A DNA stretch of 64,000 nt from Eutreptiella sp. 'Long Island Sound 2002' (taxonomy: Eukaryota; Euglenozoa; Euglenophyceae; Eutreptiales; Eutreptiaceae). This document shows positions 45,900 to 55,106 of this stretch, in pieces. Within the stretch, counting starts at the first letter, position 1, and every line of letters starts with the position of its first letter. The notes under the pieces are model-generated. The model made no database searches. It was not told the origin of the DNA and worked only from the letters and a program-made list of their open reading frames with translations. The stretch spans positions 15,946,317 through 16,010,316 of the forward strand of contig OZ038379.1 of NCBI GenBank assembly GCA_964036045.1, read 5' to 3'. The position numbers and the translations under genes are program-made.

Positions 45900-47738
45900 A
45901 TGAGGGGTAATGTGGTGGCGAGGGATTTGGGGGTTTTTGATTTTCTGGAGGCGGCTGTTGCAGCGCTGGACCGCCTGGAGCGAGACCTTTGGCCTGTGGT
46001 TTTTCGTGAATCGACGTCTCCTAAACCGATCCTGGTGGGATTATCCCTGGACGTGCTGGAGAGGGGAATTGGGGCGCTAGGTAACATTCGCATCCCGGAT
46101 TTCATTTGGCATGCAGTGGCCCCTAATGATGTCCTGTCGGTGTCTACGCGCGCGTTACCGGGCATTCGAAATATTTCTCCTGAAGGTTTGGTGATGGCAA
46201 GAGCCTTGGTGCGGGATGGCATTTTGACTCGGTGCCCTTCCAACCTCCCCCCTAATGGCTGGCTGTTCCCAGTTCCCAAAAATTCGGAGAAAGCATCTAT
46301 GATAGTGCATTTAGTGCAGTTCAATAAACAGCATGCCAACCGCCCGCCGTCCTTCACCCTCCCGGTCGTGGAGGATTTGGCTTTCCTCATTGAGCTGCAT
46401 TACTTGCGGGCGGGCCAGGGGTGTCTTGCGTTGTCTGAAGATGTGGGCCGCTATTTGTGCGACCCGTTTTTGCGCGCGCTCGATGACCTGCGTTTGGAGG
46501 CTCCTGAGGGGGCCCCCCTGCTGGCCTGCCATGTTGATCTTAAGAATGCATCCTGGTTGTTACGTTTACCCGATGCCTTCAAGCAGGCCTTCAGAGTAAG
46601 TATTGACGGAGAGACATTCGCCTTCGATTGCCTCCCTTTTGGATGGCAATACTCTCCAGTGATTTGCCAAACTGTGCTTGGTTACTTACTGCAAGGGCTG
46701 GACTTGGTCTCGGTTTTGGTTTTGCACTATCTTGATGATTTTCTCGTTTTGGGATTCGGGGCAGGCAACGTGCGTTCAGCGGCGGCGCGACTCTGTGACC
46801 TGTTGGGACGTGAGGGGGCGATTATCAGCCCCAAGAGCATCCTTGAGCCTGCGCCGTCCATTGTCTGGTTGGGTAAGCGATTGGTGCTGTCGGGGGCGGG
46901 ACAGGGCGTTTTTGTGGTCCCCAACCAATGGATCGTCCTGCTGGGTCTATGGTTGCGAGTTGCGCTGCTGCCTTTGTCCAGGAAACTCGCTCGACGGGTT
47001 ATTGGCCGTTTTTCGTGGGCCCTGAGAACCCAGGTGGGCGCTTGCCCCTTTTTGGCTGGTTGGTGGTCACACGTTATGTGGGGCTCTTCCTTTTTGCCCT
47101 CAGCCCCCTTGAAACTGGTTCATAGCCTCCTGCATTGCCTTGTCATGTCGCGGCGTGGTTGGACCCCGAGACGAGTCGATTCCCCCTCTTCTGCGGGCAG
47201 AGGCCTCATTTTCGTCGACGCTGCCTTCGATTTGGACCGCTTCAAGGTGGGTCTCTGGGGTCCTGCACTGGGGGGCAGGGTTTTTCGCTGTGGGCAAGAA
47301 GTTTTGACGCAGCAGGAGGCAGAGTTGGACTCCCTGGTCCGGGGCCTTAGTTTCATAATCAATGTGGGCTGGCCTGTTTTCAGGTTGGTCGGAGACAATG
47401 CCTCCTCCATCGGCCAGATTGCGGGAATGCGCGCCCGGTCCGGTTTAAAGAGACATAACAGGAACTTGCGCAGAGCTTTCTACCTCCTCCAGAGATCTGA
47501 TTCGACGGTTTTCCTTGAGTGGGTCCCAGGCGATTTGAACCCGGCCGACTGTTTCTCCCGTATTGACGGCGATTTTGGCGGCGACTTCGCTGCGGCGGGG
47601 TTGGCAGCTTGGGACAGGTTTCGGTCCCTGCAGGCCTTCCCCGCCCTCCCTTGCCCTGTGTGGGTTGCGAATTTGCCCAAGGGGCGCACTGCTATGGACC
47701 GCCAACTTGCAGAATGTCCTGTGGGGGCTGTCTCTTAG
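45900..47738 (+). CDS. Reverse transcriptase-RNase H of the DIRS element (612 aa)
   Basis: The first ATG after the frame opens is 45900 (MRGNVVARDLGVFDFLEA); an upstream stop at 45819 limits any earlier start. The RT shows its motifs in order: GWLFPVPKNSEKASMIVH (palm entry), HVDLKNASWLL with the first catalytic Asp at about residue 213, LPFGWQYSPVICQ, and HYLDDFLVLG with the catalytic pair at about 279-280. RNase H follows with FVDAAFD (about 439), QQEAELDSL, LVGDNASSI and LNPADCFSR, giving the D-E-D-D set. The frame is intact. It copies the element RNA to DNA. It lies in a different frame from the recombinase, 215 bases after that ORF's stop. Confidence 0.94.
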   Translation: MRGNVVARDLGVFDFLEAAVAALDRLERDLWPVVFRESTSPKPILVGLSLDVLERGIGALGNIRIPDFIWHAVAPNDVLSVSTRALPGIRNISPEGLVMARALVRDGILTRCPSNLPPNGWLFPVPKNSEKASMIVHLVQFNKQHANRPPSFTLPVVEDLAFLIELHYLRAGQGCLALSEDVGRYLCDPFLRALDDLRLEAPEGAPLLACHVDLKNASWLLRLPDAFKQAFRVSIDGETFAFDCLPFGWQYSPVICQTVLGYLLQGLDLVSVLVLHYLDDFLVLGFGAGNVRSAAARLCDLLGREGAIISPKSILEPAPSIVWLGKRLVLSGAGQGVFVVPNQWIVLLGLWLRVALLPLSRKLARRVIGRFSWALRTQVGACPFLAGWWSHVMWGSSFLPSAPLKLVHSLLHCLVMSRRGWTPRRVDSPSSAGRGLIFVDAAFDLDRFKVGLWGPALGGRVFRCGQEVLTQQEAELDSLVRGLSFIINVGWPVFRLVGDNASSIGQIAGMRARSGLKRHNRNLRRAFYLLQRSDSTVFLEWVPGDLNPADCFSRIDGDFGGDFAAAGLAAWDRFRSLQAFPALPCPVWVANLPKGRTAMDRQLAECPVGAVS

Positions 47739-48094
47739 TGTTGGCGGAACGCTTCGCAGGGCGGGATGCTGGGGGCCTCTTGCCACTTTTCGGCGGGTCC
47801 CTGGGGTCCTCTTGCCCGTAGAGGCTCTGCCTTCCCTGAGGGACCTGACTCGGCACGGTTGCATTTCGTTACCGGTGCCTGTTTTTTAGAGTCGGTATCA
47901 ACTCTGGTGGCCTCTCCACGACCGCGCGGCCTCGTACTCTTTGCCGGACGCCTTGTTGGCTGGAATGCAGTGGCGAGTTCGCTGCGGCGTTTCCCACGGT
48001 GTCTGTGCTTGGAGGTGTCATGACCGCGTGGGAAGGCACAACACCATTTATGGTCGCTGGAGTATGGCTTGGTGCTGGCTGAATCACAAAGACC

Positions 48095-48149
48095 GCGCAC
48101 CAGGAAGTTATATGGCCTTTGAATGAGTTTTGTTTTGCTTGTACAACTG
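48095..48149 (+). repeat. DIRS internal repeat B1
   Basis: This 55-bp copy from GCGCACCAGGAAG to TTGTACAACTG directly precedes and overlaps A2 by the three bases CTG. It differs from B2 at one position (GAAGTTATATGG here, GAAGTCATATGG in B2). It lies 357 bases after the RT stop. Confidence 0.94.
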
Positions 48150-48176
48150 CTGTTTCCCCAGTAACAGTAGTTGTAC
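48141..48176. promoter_or_regulatory. Inverted repeat with 8-bp spacer at the B1/A2 junction
   Basis: Left arm GTACAACTGCTGTT (48141-48154) and right arm AACAGTAGTTGTAC (48163-48176) are inverted with one mismatch in 14, around the spacer TCCCCAGT. Simple tyrosine recombinase sites have 11-14 bp inverted arms around a 6-8 bp spacer, so this is a candidate binding site of the element's recombinase. The B/A boundary (CTG, 48147-48149) falls inside the left arm and not in the spacer, which is a reservation. A1 keeps only the inner part of the left arm and B2 only the outer part. Confidence 0.6.
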
Positions 48177-48243
48177 ACCATACTTTGTTTTGTTCATTAT
48201 GATGCCCTGTTACATTCAGAATTTTATAAACTATAACAGGGCC
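48147..48243 (+). repeat. DIRS internal repeat A2
   Basis: Identical to A1 over 97 bp. With B1 it rebuilds the junction that a circular form of the element would have, which is how the split repeats template completion of both ends. The junction is within a 14-bp inverted repeat (48141-48176). Confidence 0.95.
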
Positions 48244-48354
48244 CTCCCACCCACCCAAAGGAAGGGAGGAGGGGATGGGGTCCCACCCGCCCGCCCATAC
48301 TGTCACTGTACGAGTCTCTATGGAGGTGATCACCTCTCATGACGTCGAGGTGCT

Positions 48355-48409
48355 GCGCACCAGGAAGTCATATGGCCTTTGAATGAGTTTTGTTTTGCTT
48401 GTACAACTG
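48355..48409 (+). repeat. DIRS terminal repeat B2
   Basis: The right end of the element: 55 bp matching B1 with one difference, ending TTGTACAACTG. Beyond it comes ATCCTTCAGTGTC, the presumed host flank. The 111 bp between A2 and B2 has no ORF and no match to the left end. Confidence 0.93.
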
Positions 48410-49170
48410 ATCCTTCAGTGTCTCTCTCTACAGGCATTGCTGTGTCTAATACCCCTGGACTGCAAAACCATTCCAACCCCATTATCCTGCACCGCAGCAG
48501 GAGTGGCCTGTGGGGAGGGCACAATACACATCACCGGGAGCTCCTTAGCCTTATGCCCCCTCTCTGCGAGGATGGCGGGTAGGCGACAAGGTTCGGTAAT
48601 GTACTGTCTCAGACAATGAGTCTGAAGAGCCGGACCATCACACCACAGTGTCAAACAGTTGTCGATGGCACCGGACAGTATGCAAAAAAAAAAAAAGAGG
48701 TTCAATTGAATGTTGCACAGGGGGGCAGGGTTATGTGATCAGGTTTTCCATCCTTTTCCATCTCACATGTCCCTGTGACACACAATGAGCGCCAGGTGAT
48801 CCACAGCAACCATTGCAAGGTCAGTTCATGGTCAGTTCCAACCAGTCCTCGCCCCAGTAAACAGCGTGACTCTGTGCAAGGCGCAGATCCAATGCGCAAG
48901 CAATGCACTGCATAAAGACATCAGAGGGTTGTAGCGTACAGTTTGTGTGTGACATCTAAGCGCAAGGTGCGGGAGCAATGCAGGCAAGTGATAAGTGTTG
49001 CCATTGTGCCCAGGCGCATGGGCCATGCTCTCCTAATAGATTAAACGTGTGTGCGCTGCAGAGGTGCCCCCCCTGAGTGGCAGGGTGGACACACACCAAG
49101 CACTCCACCAGCAACGGCTGAGATTGTGTGGTGCTGGGCCCCTGCACTCTCTTCCAGTCATTTGTGTCCC
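48410..49170. other. No supported gene; upstream region of SRP68
   Basis: No coding exon is supported. The last 150 bp before 49171 should carry the SRP68 leader and promoter; no TATA-like element is obvious. A run of 14 A residues is at about 48686. Confidence 0.45.
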
Positions 49171-49864
49171 ATGGAGGTTGACGGTGATCCACCACGGCTG
49201 ACTCTCAACATGCTCCAGGAGCTGAAAGAGATGCAGACCACACATGGGCTGCGGTCCAGCGACTACACACGGTACCGCCAGTACTGCCAGCGCCGCATCC
49301 GCCGCATCTGCAAGAGCCAGAAGCACTTGCACGGGACTGGGAAGAAATACGAAAAGCGTGAGATCGAGCCCAATGGCACACCGAACATTAACATGGTCCT
49401 GCTGCTGCTTCTGCAGGCCGAGAGGGCGTGGGCGTATGCCGAGAGCCTGAAGGAGGCCAACAGCGAGGGAGACCTGCGCAAGCAGCATCACACGCTGCGC
49501 AAAATGACTCGTGCACACAAATGGAGTGTGGATTGCCGTGACCTTGCTGAAGCGTGGTGTGATGAGGGCACCCAGCTGCAGACCAAGGGGTATTGTTTGG
49601 AGAGATTGGGGCAGCTGCAGTCCAACAGGGGCAATTATGAGCCTGCTTTCGAGGCTTACACACAAGCGAGGGATGTGTGGGTGAAAATGGTATCGTCGTA
49701 CAGCAGCCTGAATGATTTTTTGATGCCGCGGATCACAGAAGTGGAGCAGAATCGGCGGCTGTGTGGGTACAAGTTGGGCATGGATGTTTCCAAGTTCGAG
49801 ACCTTCTCTGGAGTCCACGTGACGAGTGGAGGCGGTGTTCAGGGTGCGGATTTGCAGTGGAGAG
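49171..49864 (+). CDS. SRP68: SRP68, exon 1: signal recognition particle 68-kDa subunit, RNA-binding part
   Basis: SRP68 binds SRP RNA together with SRP72 and helps the particle arrest translation and target ribosomes to the ER. ATG at 49171 opens a 231-codon exon. It begins MEVDGDPPRLTLNMLQEL and shows the family's core: THGLRSSDYTRYRQYCQRR followed by RRICKSQKHLHGTGKKYE (basic, RNA-contacting), then NMVLLLLLQAERAWAYAE and helical repeats around LERLGQLQSNRGNYEPAF, YTQARDVWVKM and EVEQNRRLCGYKLG. The exon ends LQWRG at an AG-GTATGT donor in phase 1. An alternative start further up in the same frame exists but lacks homology, so the Met with a conserved following sequence is preferred. Confidence 0.93.
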
Positions 49865-50766
49865 GTATGTCTGAGTGTTGCCTAGATGTTGCACACATGT
49901 GGCCCAGGTGTTGCTGTTTCTGAGGAGGATTTGAAGCCGACAATGTGAACAAGCAGAGGCAGAGTATCGGAGCTTACCCTCAGAACCATCACAGGAGATA
50001 GCATGTCTACTTTAGTAAGGGCCTGAAGTTGACTAAACTAAACTAAAGTTGACATGCTGCATTCCCACTGCAGAATACGCAATAATGCAACGACAGCAGA
50101 GTATCAAGGGGAGTCCCTTACGCGGCGTGCGGCACAAGTACTCGGGCAACTGAGGAGCTTCGGACCGCGTTAGTGGATTCTGCATGCTCAGCAGGGGGAT
50201 TGCCAGGGTTTTGAAGTTGCCCCCTGTTGTGTTTGACTTCGGTCCGATTCGCCAAAACTGGGGTACGCCGAAGAAAGGGGGAAAGAATCGCAATCTGAGG
50301 GCGGTAGGACACGCCTTTGTCGGACTGTGGACTGTGCCATGCACAGAGCACTTGTGTATGGATCCAATTGTCATTGATCCGATCTGTGCACTCCAGCCAC
50401 CATACACAAAGACCACAAAGGCAGCACTAACAAAAATGGGCATGGAAATTGAAGCATAGCAGGACCAAATAGAGACCAAATAGAACAGACCCCTCGGCTA
50501 CACCCGACCATGCCCCCAAGCTTCTGACCCGGCCAATCCTTCCGGTGAAGCCAAATTAGTTCAAAACACCCAGAGAAAGCCCCGGCAGACACGACCACCA
50601 AAACCCAACAAAGGGTGACCGTCATGGCTACTTTGATGAAATCGTTCACTGTGCCCAGTGAGTATAAGTTTGTGAAAAAGGATGAGGTGGCCAAGCAATC
50701 TCAACAAGAAACTTTGCTGCTACCAAAGCCAGCACTTGTGCTTCGCCTGCAGCACCACAACAGAAA

Positions 50767-51003
50767 ATGAAGCAGCCGTTCATTGCCTCATTTTTTCAAC
50801 GCAACAACAAACAGCCTCAAAAACTGGCCGGAACAGTGCATTTAGATGCATGCTGCCTCAACTCCGAAGGTCTAGTGTGTTTGGTCCGTTGTACCGGGGG
50901 GGCTCCATTCAAAACGGGGTGCGGGTTCGGGAATACTCTGGCAGTTCCCAGGATAAGCACCTCAAAAGGTGCAAGGCCGACAAACATCATGATTGGCTAC
51001 TAA
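50767..51003 (+). CDS. Small ORF with a PCNA-interaction-like motif (78 aa), doubtful
   Basis: ATG at 50767 begins MKQPFIASFFQRNNKQ. QPFIASFF fits the PIP-box pattern Q-x-x-[ILM]-x-x-[FY]-[FY] exactly and lies at the very N-terminus followed by basic residues, the place it has in several replication and repair proteins. The rest (LAGTVHLDACCLNSEG onward) has no known domain. The ORF overlaps the end of another small frame by ATGA. It could be a chance frame, an exon of another gene or the missing SRP68 exon region; chance is the leading view. Confidence 0.15.
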   Translation: MKQPFIASFFQRNNKQPQKLAGTVHLDACCLNSEGLVCLVRCTGGAPFKTGCGFGNTLAVPRISTSKGARPTNIMIGY

Positions 51004-51034
51004 AATAGGGGTCTGCCGATCCTATTATTCCGCA

Positions 51035-51200
51035 GAACCCCCATCCAACCTACACCCACACCCATATCCACAACAACATCCACACCCACGCTCACACCCT
51101 CGTCTACACCCAGACGCGCAGTTATGCCAGAGCCACAGCCACAGCCACAGCCACAGCCAAACCGAAGCCCACACCCATGCCCATGCCGACGCCCACCCCC
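51035..51200. repeat. Hexanucleotide-type simple repeat
   Basis: CCACACCCACACCCATATCC-like units pass into perfect GCCACA repeats and then CCCATGCC units. The Ser-His and Thr-His peptide runs it would encode reflect this repeat and nothing else. Confidence 0.85.
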
Positions 51201-51488
51201 TGGCCCAATCACACCCGACATTCTCACAACACGACATGTCAGATATCGAGCCTGAAACCCTCTAATGGGCAAGAAATGGCACGCAGCCCTTGGAAATGAC
51301 AACGAAAGAACGTGACCCCCTTTGCTTAAGGTGAGTTCCACAGGATGGACTGGGCGATCAGGGCCTGTGGTTAGGTGGGTGGGTTGGTCAACCCCAGCCA
51401 GGGAAGGCCCCCAAATGATCCCGCGCCACCCCTTTCTTCCCCTCGGTGGCTACGCAGTCGTCTGACCTACTCTTGTCTGCAAATCTAG

Positions 51489-52620
51489 GGCCTTTGTACA
51501 ATCCCCCGAAATACCTGCACTTTCAGACTTTGCCCCAATGCGCCCTCTTTCAGGGAAGGCAATAAGTTTGTATTCAGAGAAGCTGAGGGAATTAGTACGA
51601 ACGGCGCACGAAAAGGCCGAGGCCATCACGGCAGAAAGGGCAAAACCACAGGATTTTGTTGGGGGTACTACTGCCCTTAACAACACTCTGGAGATCTATG
51701 ACGCGTTGTTCATCTGCTACAACGATGCAATATCCATTGTGAAGCAGGACTTGAAGGCGGAAACTGCAGACAGTTCCCAGCTGCATTTGATACTCAATTA
51801 TCTATCCGTGATGCTCCTCGATTTTACTTTGCAACGCAACCTATACCTTGTGGAAGCGTACACTGTCCGATATGCGGCACGTGGGAAGGAGAAGGCGGGC
51901 AAGAAGAGCAAAGAGATTTGCCCGTCAGATATTGTTCGTTTGTATGACATATTGCTCCAAAACCTCCAGGAAGTGCTCTCGATCCCTGGGATTGAGGACG
52001 ATGACGATTTGGGGCCCAAGTACGAAGGACAGAAATTGCTGTACCGGGCCACGCGTTTGTTTTGGAAGGCGGAGGCTTTCAGTCGCGCAACACAATACGC
52101 GCACGCTGTGGCATGCTTGTCCGAAGCTTCTCAGCTTATTTCAGATTGCTTTCAGTTCCACAGGTCCCGGAAGTTGGACACAACAGAAACCGAAGCCATT
52201 GCCACGAAGATCCGCGCCAACAAGTGCATTGTGCAAGGCCGTGCCTACCTGCTGAACCATCAACAAGGGGAACGTCTCGCTGAGGATACAGCCGATCTAA
52301 GCCTGCAGGAGGACAAACCTGGACGCCAGGTGGTGAACAGTCTGGATAATTATTCAGACTGCAGTGAGTTGATCAGTGTTCCGCTGGAGTTCCAGTGCAT
52401 GGGATGCAAGCCTATGTTCTACGATGTGGCGGCAAACTATATTCATGAAAAGGACATATCACACCGCATGCCTGTGGTTGTGGAGCCAAAGAAAAAGAAG
52501 CAGAAGGCTGAGGCACCACCACCAAAGACCGAACAGAAAACAGAGACGCCTGACAAGCCTGCCCCTCTCGAAAAGAAAAGCACGGGCGGATGGCTCAGCT
52601 CTTTCTGGTCATCATCATAA
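51489..52620 (+). CDS. SRP68: SRP68, last exon: SRP72-binding C-terminal part
   Basis: The exon follows a TCTAG acceptor and runs to TAA at 52618. It carries the middle and C-terminal conserved blocks of SRP68: ISLYSEKLRELVRTAHEK, CPSDIVRLYDILLQNLQEVL (the strongest family block), LLYRATRLFWKAEAFSRA, ATKIRANKCIVQGRAYLL, and CKPMFYDVAANYIHEKD. A Lys/Glu linker and the Trp-rich end GGWLSSFWSSS follow, the latter matching the hydrophobic end through which the human protein binds SRP72. Together with exon 1 it gives about 607 residues, near the usual length (627 in human). Its reading phase needs two bases from the previous exon, while exon 1 supplies one, so a small exon is missing between them, or a splice site is misplaced. 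The segment normally following WRG is absent here, supporting a missing exon. Confidence 0.93.
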
Positions 52621-55106
52621 TGGGCAACACGGTTGGTGGTTGTCGCGCGGCGGAACGGTTGCGCGTGGAGATTGCAGCCGCCAGCGGCAGGTTGGCAAGT
52701 CTTGTGTGTTCAGAGTCATCCTCAAAAGGGTGGTATTTCATTGTCAGCCAGGGAAATCTGGTCTGTATATATCCCAACCTGCTTGCACGTGTTGGTGGTC
52801 AGGGCAAATTTCATGGCCCAGAAAGTGCCAACAGTGCTTCCAGACAGAGTTGAAATGGGATCAGGGCCATCATGGGTCTGTGGCTGTCACTGTGGCTTTC
52901 ACAGCCCAACTCACCTGATCGATGCCCAAACAAATGCCATCTCAAAAGATATGAAGGCATAATAGGGGCTGGAGGGCGCTGACCATTTTCAGGATTGTCC
53001 ACAGCCTCTGGGGACTGTTCACGCTTTGGGATTGGTGTTTTTTGGACAACGCATTGGGAACACTTGACAACTTTGAGACACACATGCTTGGGGCAGTTGG
53101 AAAGCAATTGCTCATGAGGGGCTTTCACAACCCACACTGCTAACTTGCAGGAATCGGTTTGCCTGAAAGGGCAGCTCCCAGCATGAGATATGCTGTGTTC
53201 CAAAGAGCCATTTCGTGTAGCCTGTAAATTTTTGGATTTGTTCAAACTCTTTTTGAGATTTTGTGTCCATCCACAGGTATGCAACACATTGCACACACCA
53301 TGTGCACATGTTGTGGACTGCATTGCAGGCCCACTGTGGCCCATAGTGCATTTTGGGCAGCAATCTGCTTTCCACTCTGGAGTGTCGCAGTGGATGCCTC
53401 TACGCTGAGTGATTATTCAGTAGGGGTATGATTTGAGGCACAGTTTGCCTTTTTTTGGCAAGAAGCACAGCAAGCCACATTTGCGCATGGAGCCTTGCAG
53501 CCTGGGCGCGGTTTATGGTGGTGAACAAGGTTGTATGTGGCAGCAAGTGTGGCATTACGTTGGATTGCAGAGGGGGACACTGTGCACAGCTCACAATAGG
53601 ATTTTGACGGTGGTATTTGGCAATTTCCCAGATGGACTGACCCGGGGTTCACCTCAACAGCTTCTGACCCATGGACCTGCAGGATAGGGATGCAAGATGA
53701 CATGCACTGCTGTCCATTTGCCTAGTGCGTTGGGGTAGCAATGTCAGACTGCCAAATTCTTGCAGACCCCAGTCCTCATTTGGTTTAACCTTTACAAGTG
53801 GAGAAGAGCAAAAGGGAGATGGGTGGAGACAGATGGGGTGGCAGCTGGACCTTCTAATTTGCTCTTGATCAGCTTAATGCAGTGTATCACTTTCTGTTTT
53901 CATCTTTGAATTGACACAGCCAATGTTGCAGTCAATATTTGTTGTTTTTGGCTTGGTGATGCTGCTGCTTGCAGGGAACAGCACGCAATCATCGGGATCG
54001 GCAGGCCCATGTTGCATGTTTGGGTTTTGGCGATGTTTCCTAACATTTTTTGCAATCAAGAGCACACAAAGAGTGCATTTTCGGCAAGAATTAATTGTGG
54101 AAGGCACTACTTTTTCTTTGGATTTGTTCGTGTTAGGAATATTTACCAAGCATCCAGGTTGTCAAATGTGACAATTTGTTTTTTGCCTCCGGACAGCAGT
54201 ATTGATTGCTTTCAAATTTCTGATTATTGGGGATTAAGTATTTTTGATTGTTTCTGAACCTGTAGCATGATGGACGGCCGCATGATGAGACGAACAAATT
54301 CAATTTATGTTTGTTTTCTGTTCAGAGACCCCACCCCACTTGATACTTACAGTGTGGCTGCTCCAGCAAGAATGTGATTAGAAGAATACACAGGCTACAA
54401 AAGTTCGGAAAATTTTAAGAATATGTGCAGCCTAGGAAATTTGCCCGTATTCCACGATTTCATCAACCTTGCCATGCATGTGAATGAAACAAGAAGCTCA
54501 CCCCTACCACCCCAAGGGCGGAGGTACCATCCTTCTTGTCACATGCAAAATTTTGCCATCAACTGATTGTCTCTCAACTACTCCTTTGTGCACAACTTTG
54601 GCATCAACTGTGCTACACTTTGCGAATATGCAACAACACATGCACGTGCACCAACACATGTATGTCTAATAACTTCAAACTCTTGTGCATTTCGTCCTTA
54701 AGGGGGAGTGCTTTGCAACAACACCCATTTTCCTTTTGGCCCGTATTCCTCCAAGGGAGGCAATGCTTGGTACCACATCACCCCTTCAAAATTCAGGACA
54801 TATTCACCGTTGTGGACGCCCGTATTATACAATTTTGAGAAATGCCCAATCTTGCACCCCACTTCGCAATTATAATCCAACGCAATGCACAACTTGAGAC
54901 CCTAGCACCCCAGGGATTGAGGGGATGCACAGTGCAAAAATGCACAACTTGAGTTTTTTCAAGTTTTGGACAGATATGTCTTCGGGAGGTTGTAGGACTA
55001 CAATGTGATCTCGCCAAGAAGAATTCCCTTCTCAGTACCCTAGCCTAGAAATATTCCTAGCCCCTCCGTGGCCCAGCCTATACTTGCGTAATAGCATATT
55101 CTTAAT
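52621..55106. other. No supported gene
   Basis: Beyond the SRP68 stop only short ORFs on both strands are present. The region becomes AT-richer after about 53800. The phrase ATGCACAACTTGAG occurs at about 54883 and 54940. No canonical poly(A) signal could be assigned to SRP68. Confidence 0.4.

Larger units (their letters stand above)
43048..48409 (+). mobile_element. DIRS-type retrotransposon with split direct repeats (A1-ORFs-B1A2-B2)
   Basis: The element is 5.36 kb. A1 (43048-43144) and A2 (48147-48243) are identical over 97 bp; B1 (48095-48149) and B2 (48355-48409) differ at one of 55 bp. B1 and A2 abut, sharing a CTG, while A1 is at the left end and B2 at the right end. This split-direct-repeat order is known from PAT/Kangaroo/TOC members of the DIRS superfamily, which integrate through a circle by a tyrosine recombinase instead of a DDE integrase. 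Inside are gag, tyrosine recombinase and RT/RNase H frames, all on the plus strand. No methyltransferase domain was seen. Flanks read TGTGAT on the left and ATCCTT on the right, so the empty site would be about TGTGAT-CTG-ATCCTT with no target duplication, as expected for this class. Confidence 0.92.
49865..51488 (+). other. SRP68 intronic region with small ORFs, an inverted repeat and a hexamer repeat
   Basis: At 1.6 kb this is the longest intron seen in the window and should hide one short SRP68 exon. An inverted repeat lies at 50000-50016 and 50042-50058. Two overlapping small ORFs lie at 50624-50770 and 50767-51003. A CCACAC/GCCACA-type simple repeat occupies about 51035-51200. The intron end is marked by the AG at 51487-51488. 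Confidence 0.6.

Noticed and set aside
50033-50479. Minus-strand ORF in the SRP68 intron
   Set aside because: It has no motif and lies antisense within an intron; the stretch on the plus strand around 50184-50459 is equally open.
51035-51265. His/Ser-repeat protein at 50993-51265
   Set aside because: The peptide is a direct reading of a CCACAC/GCCACA simple repeat inside an intron.
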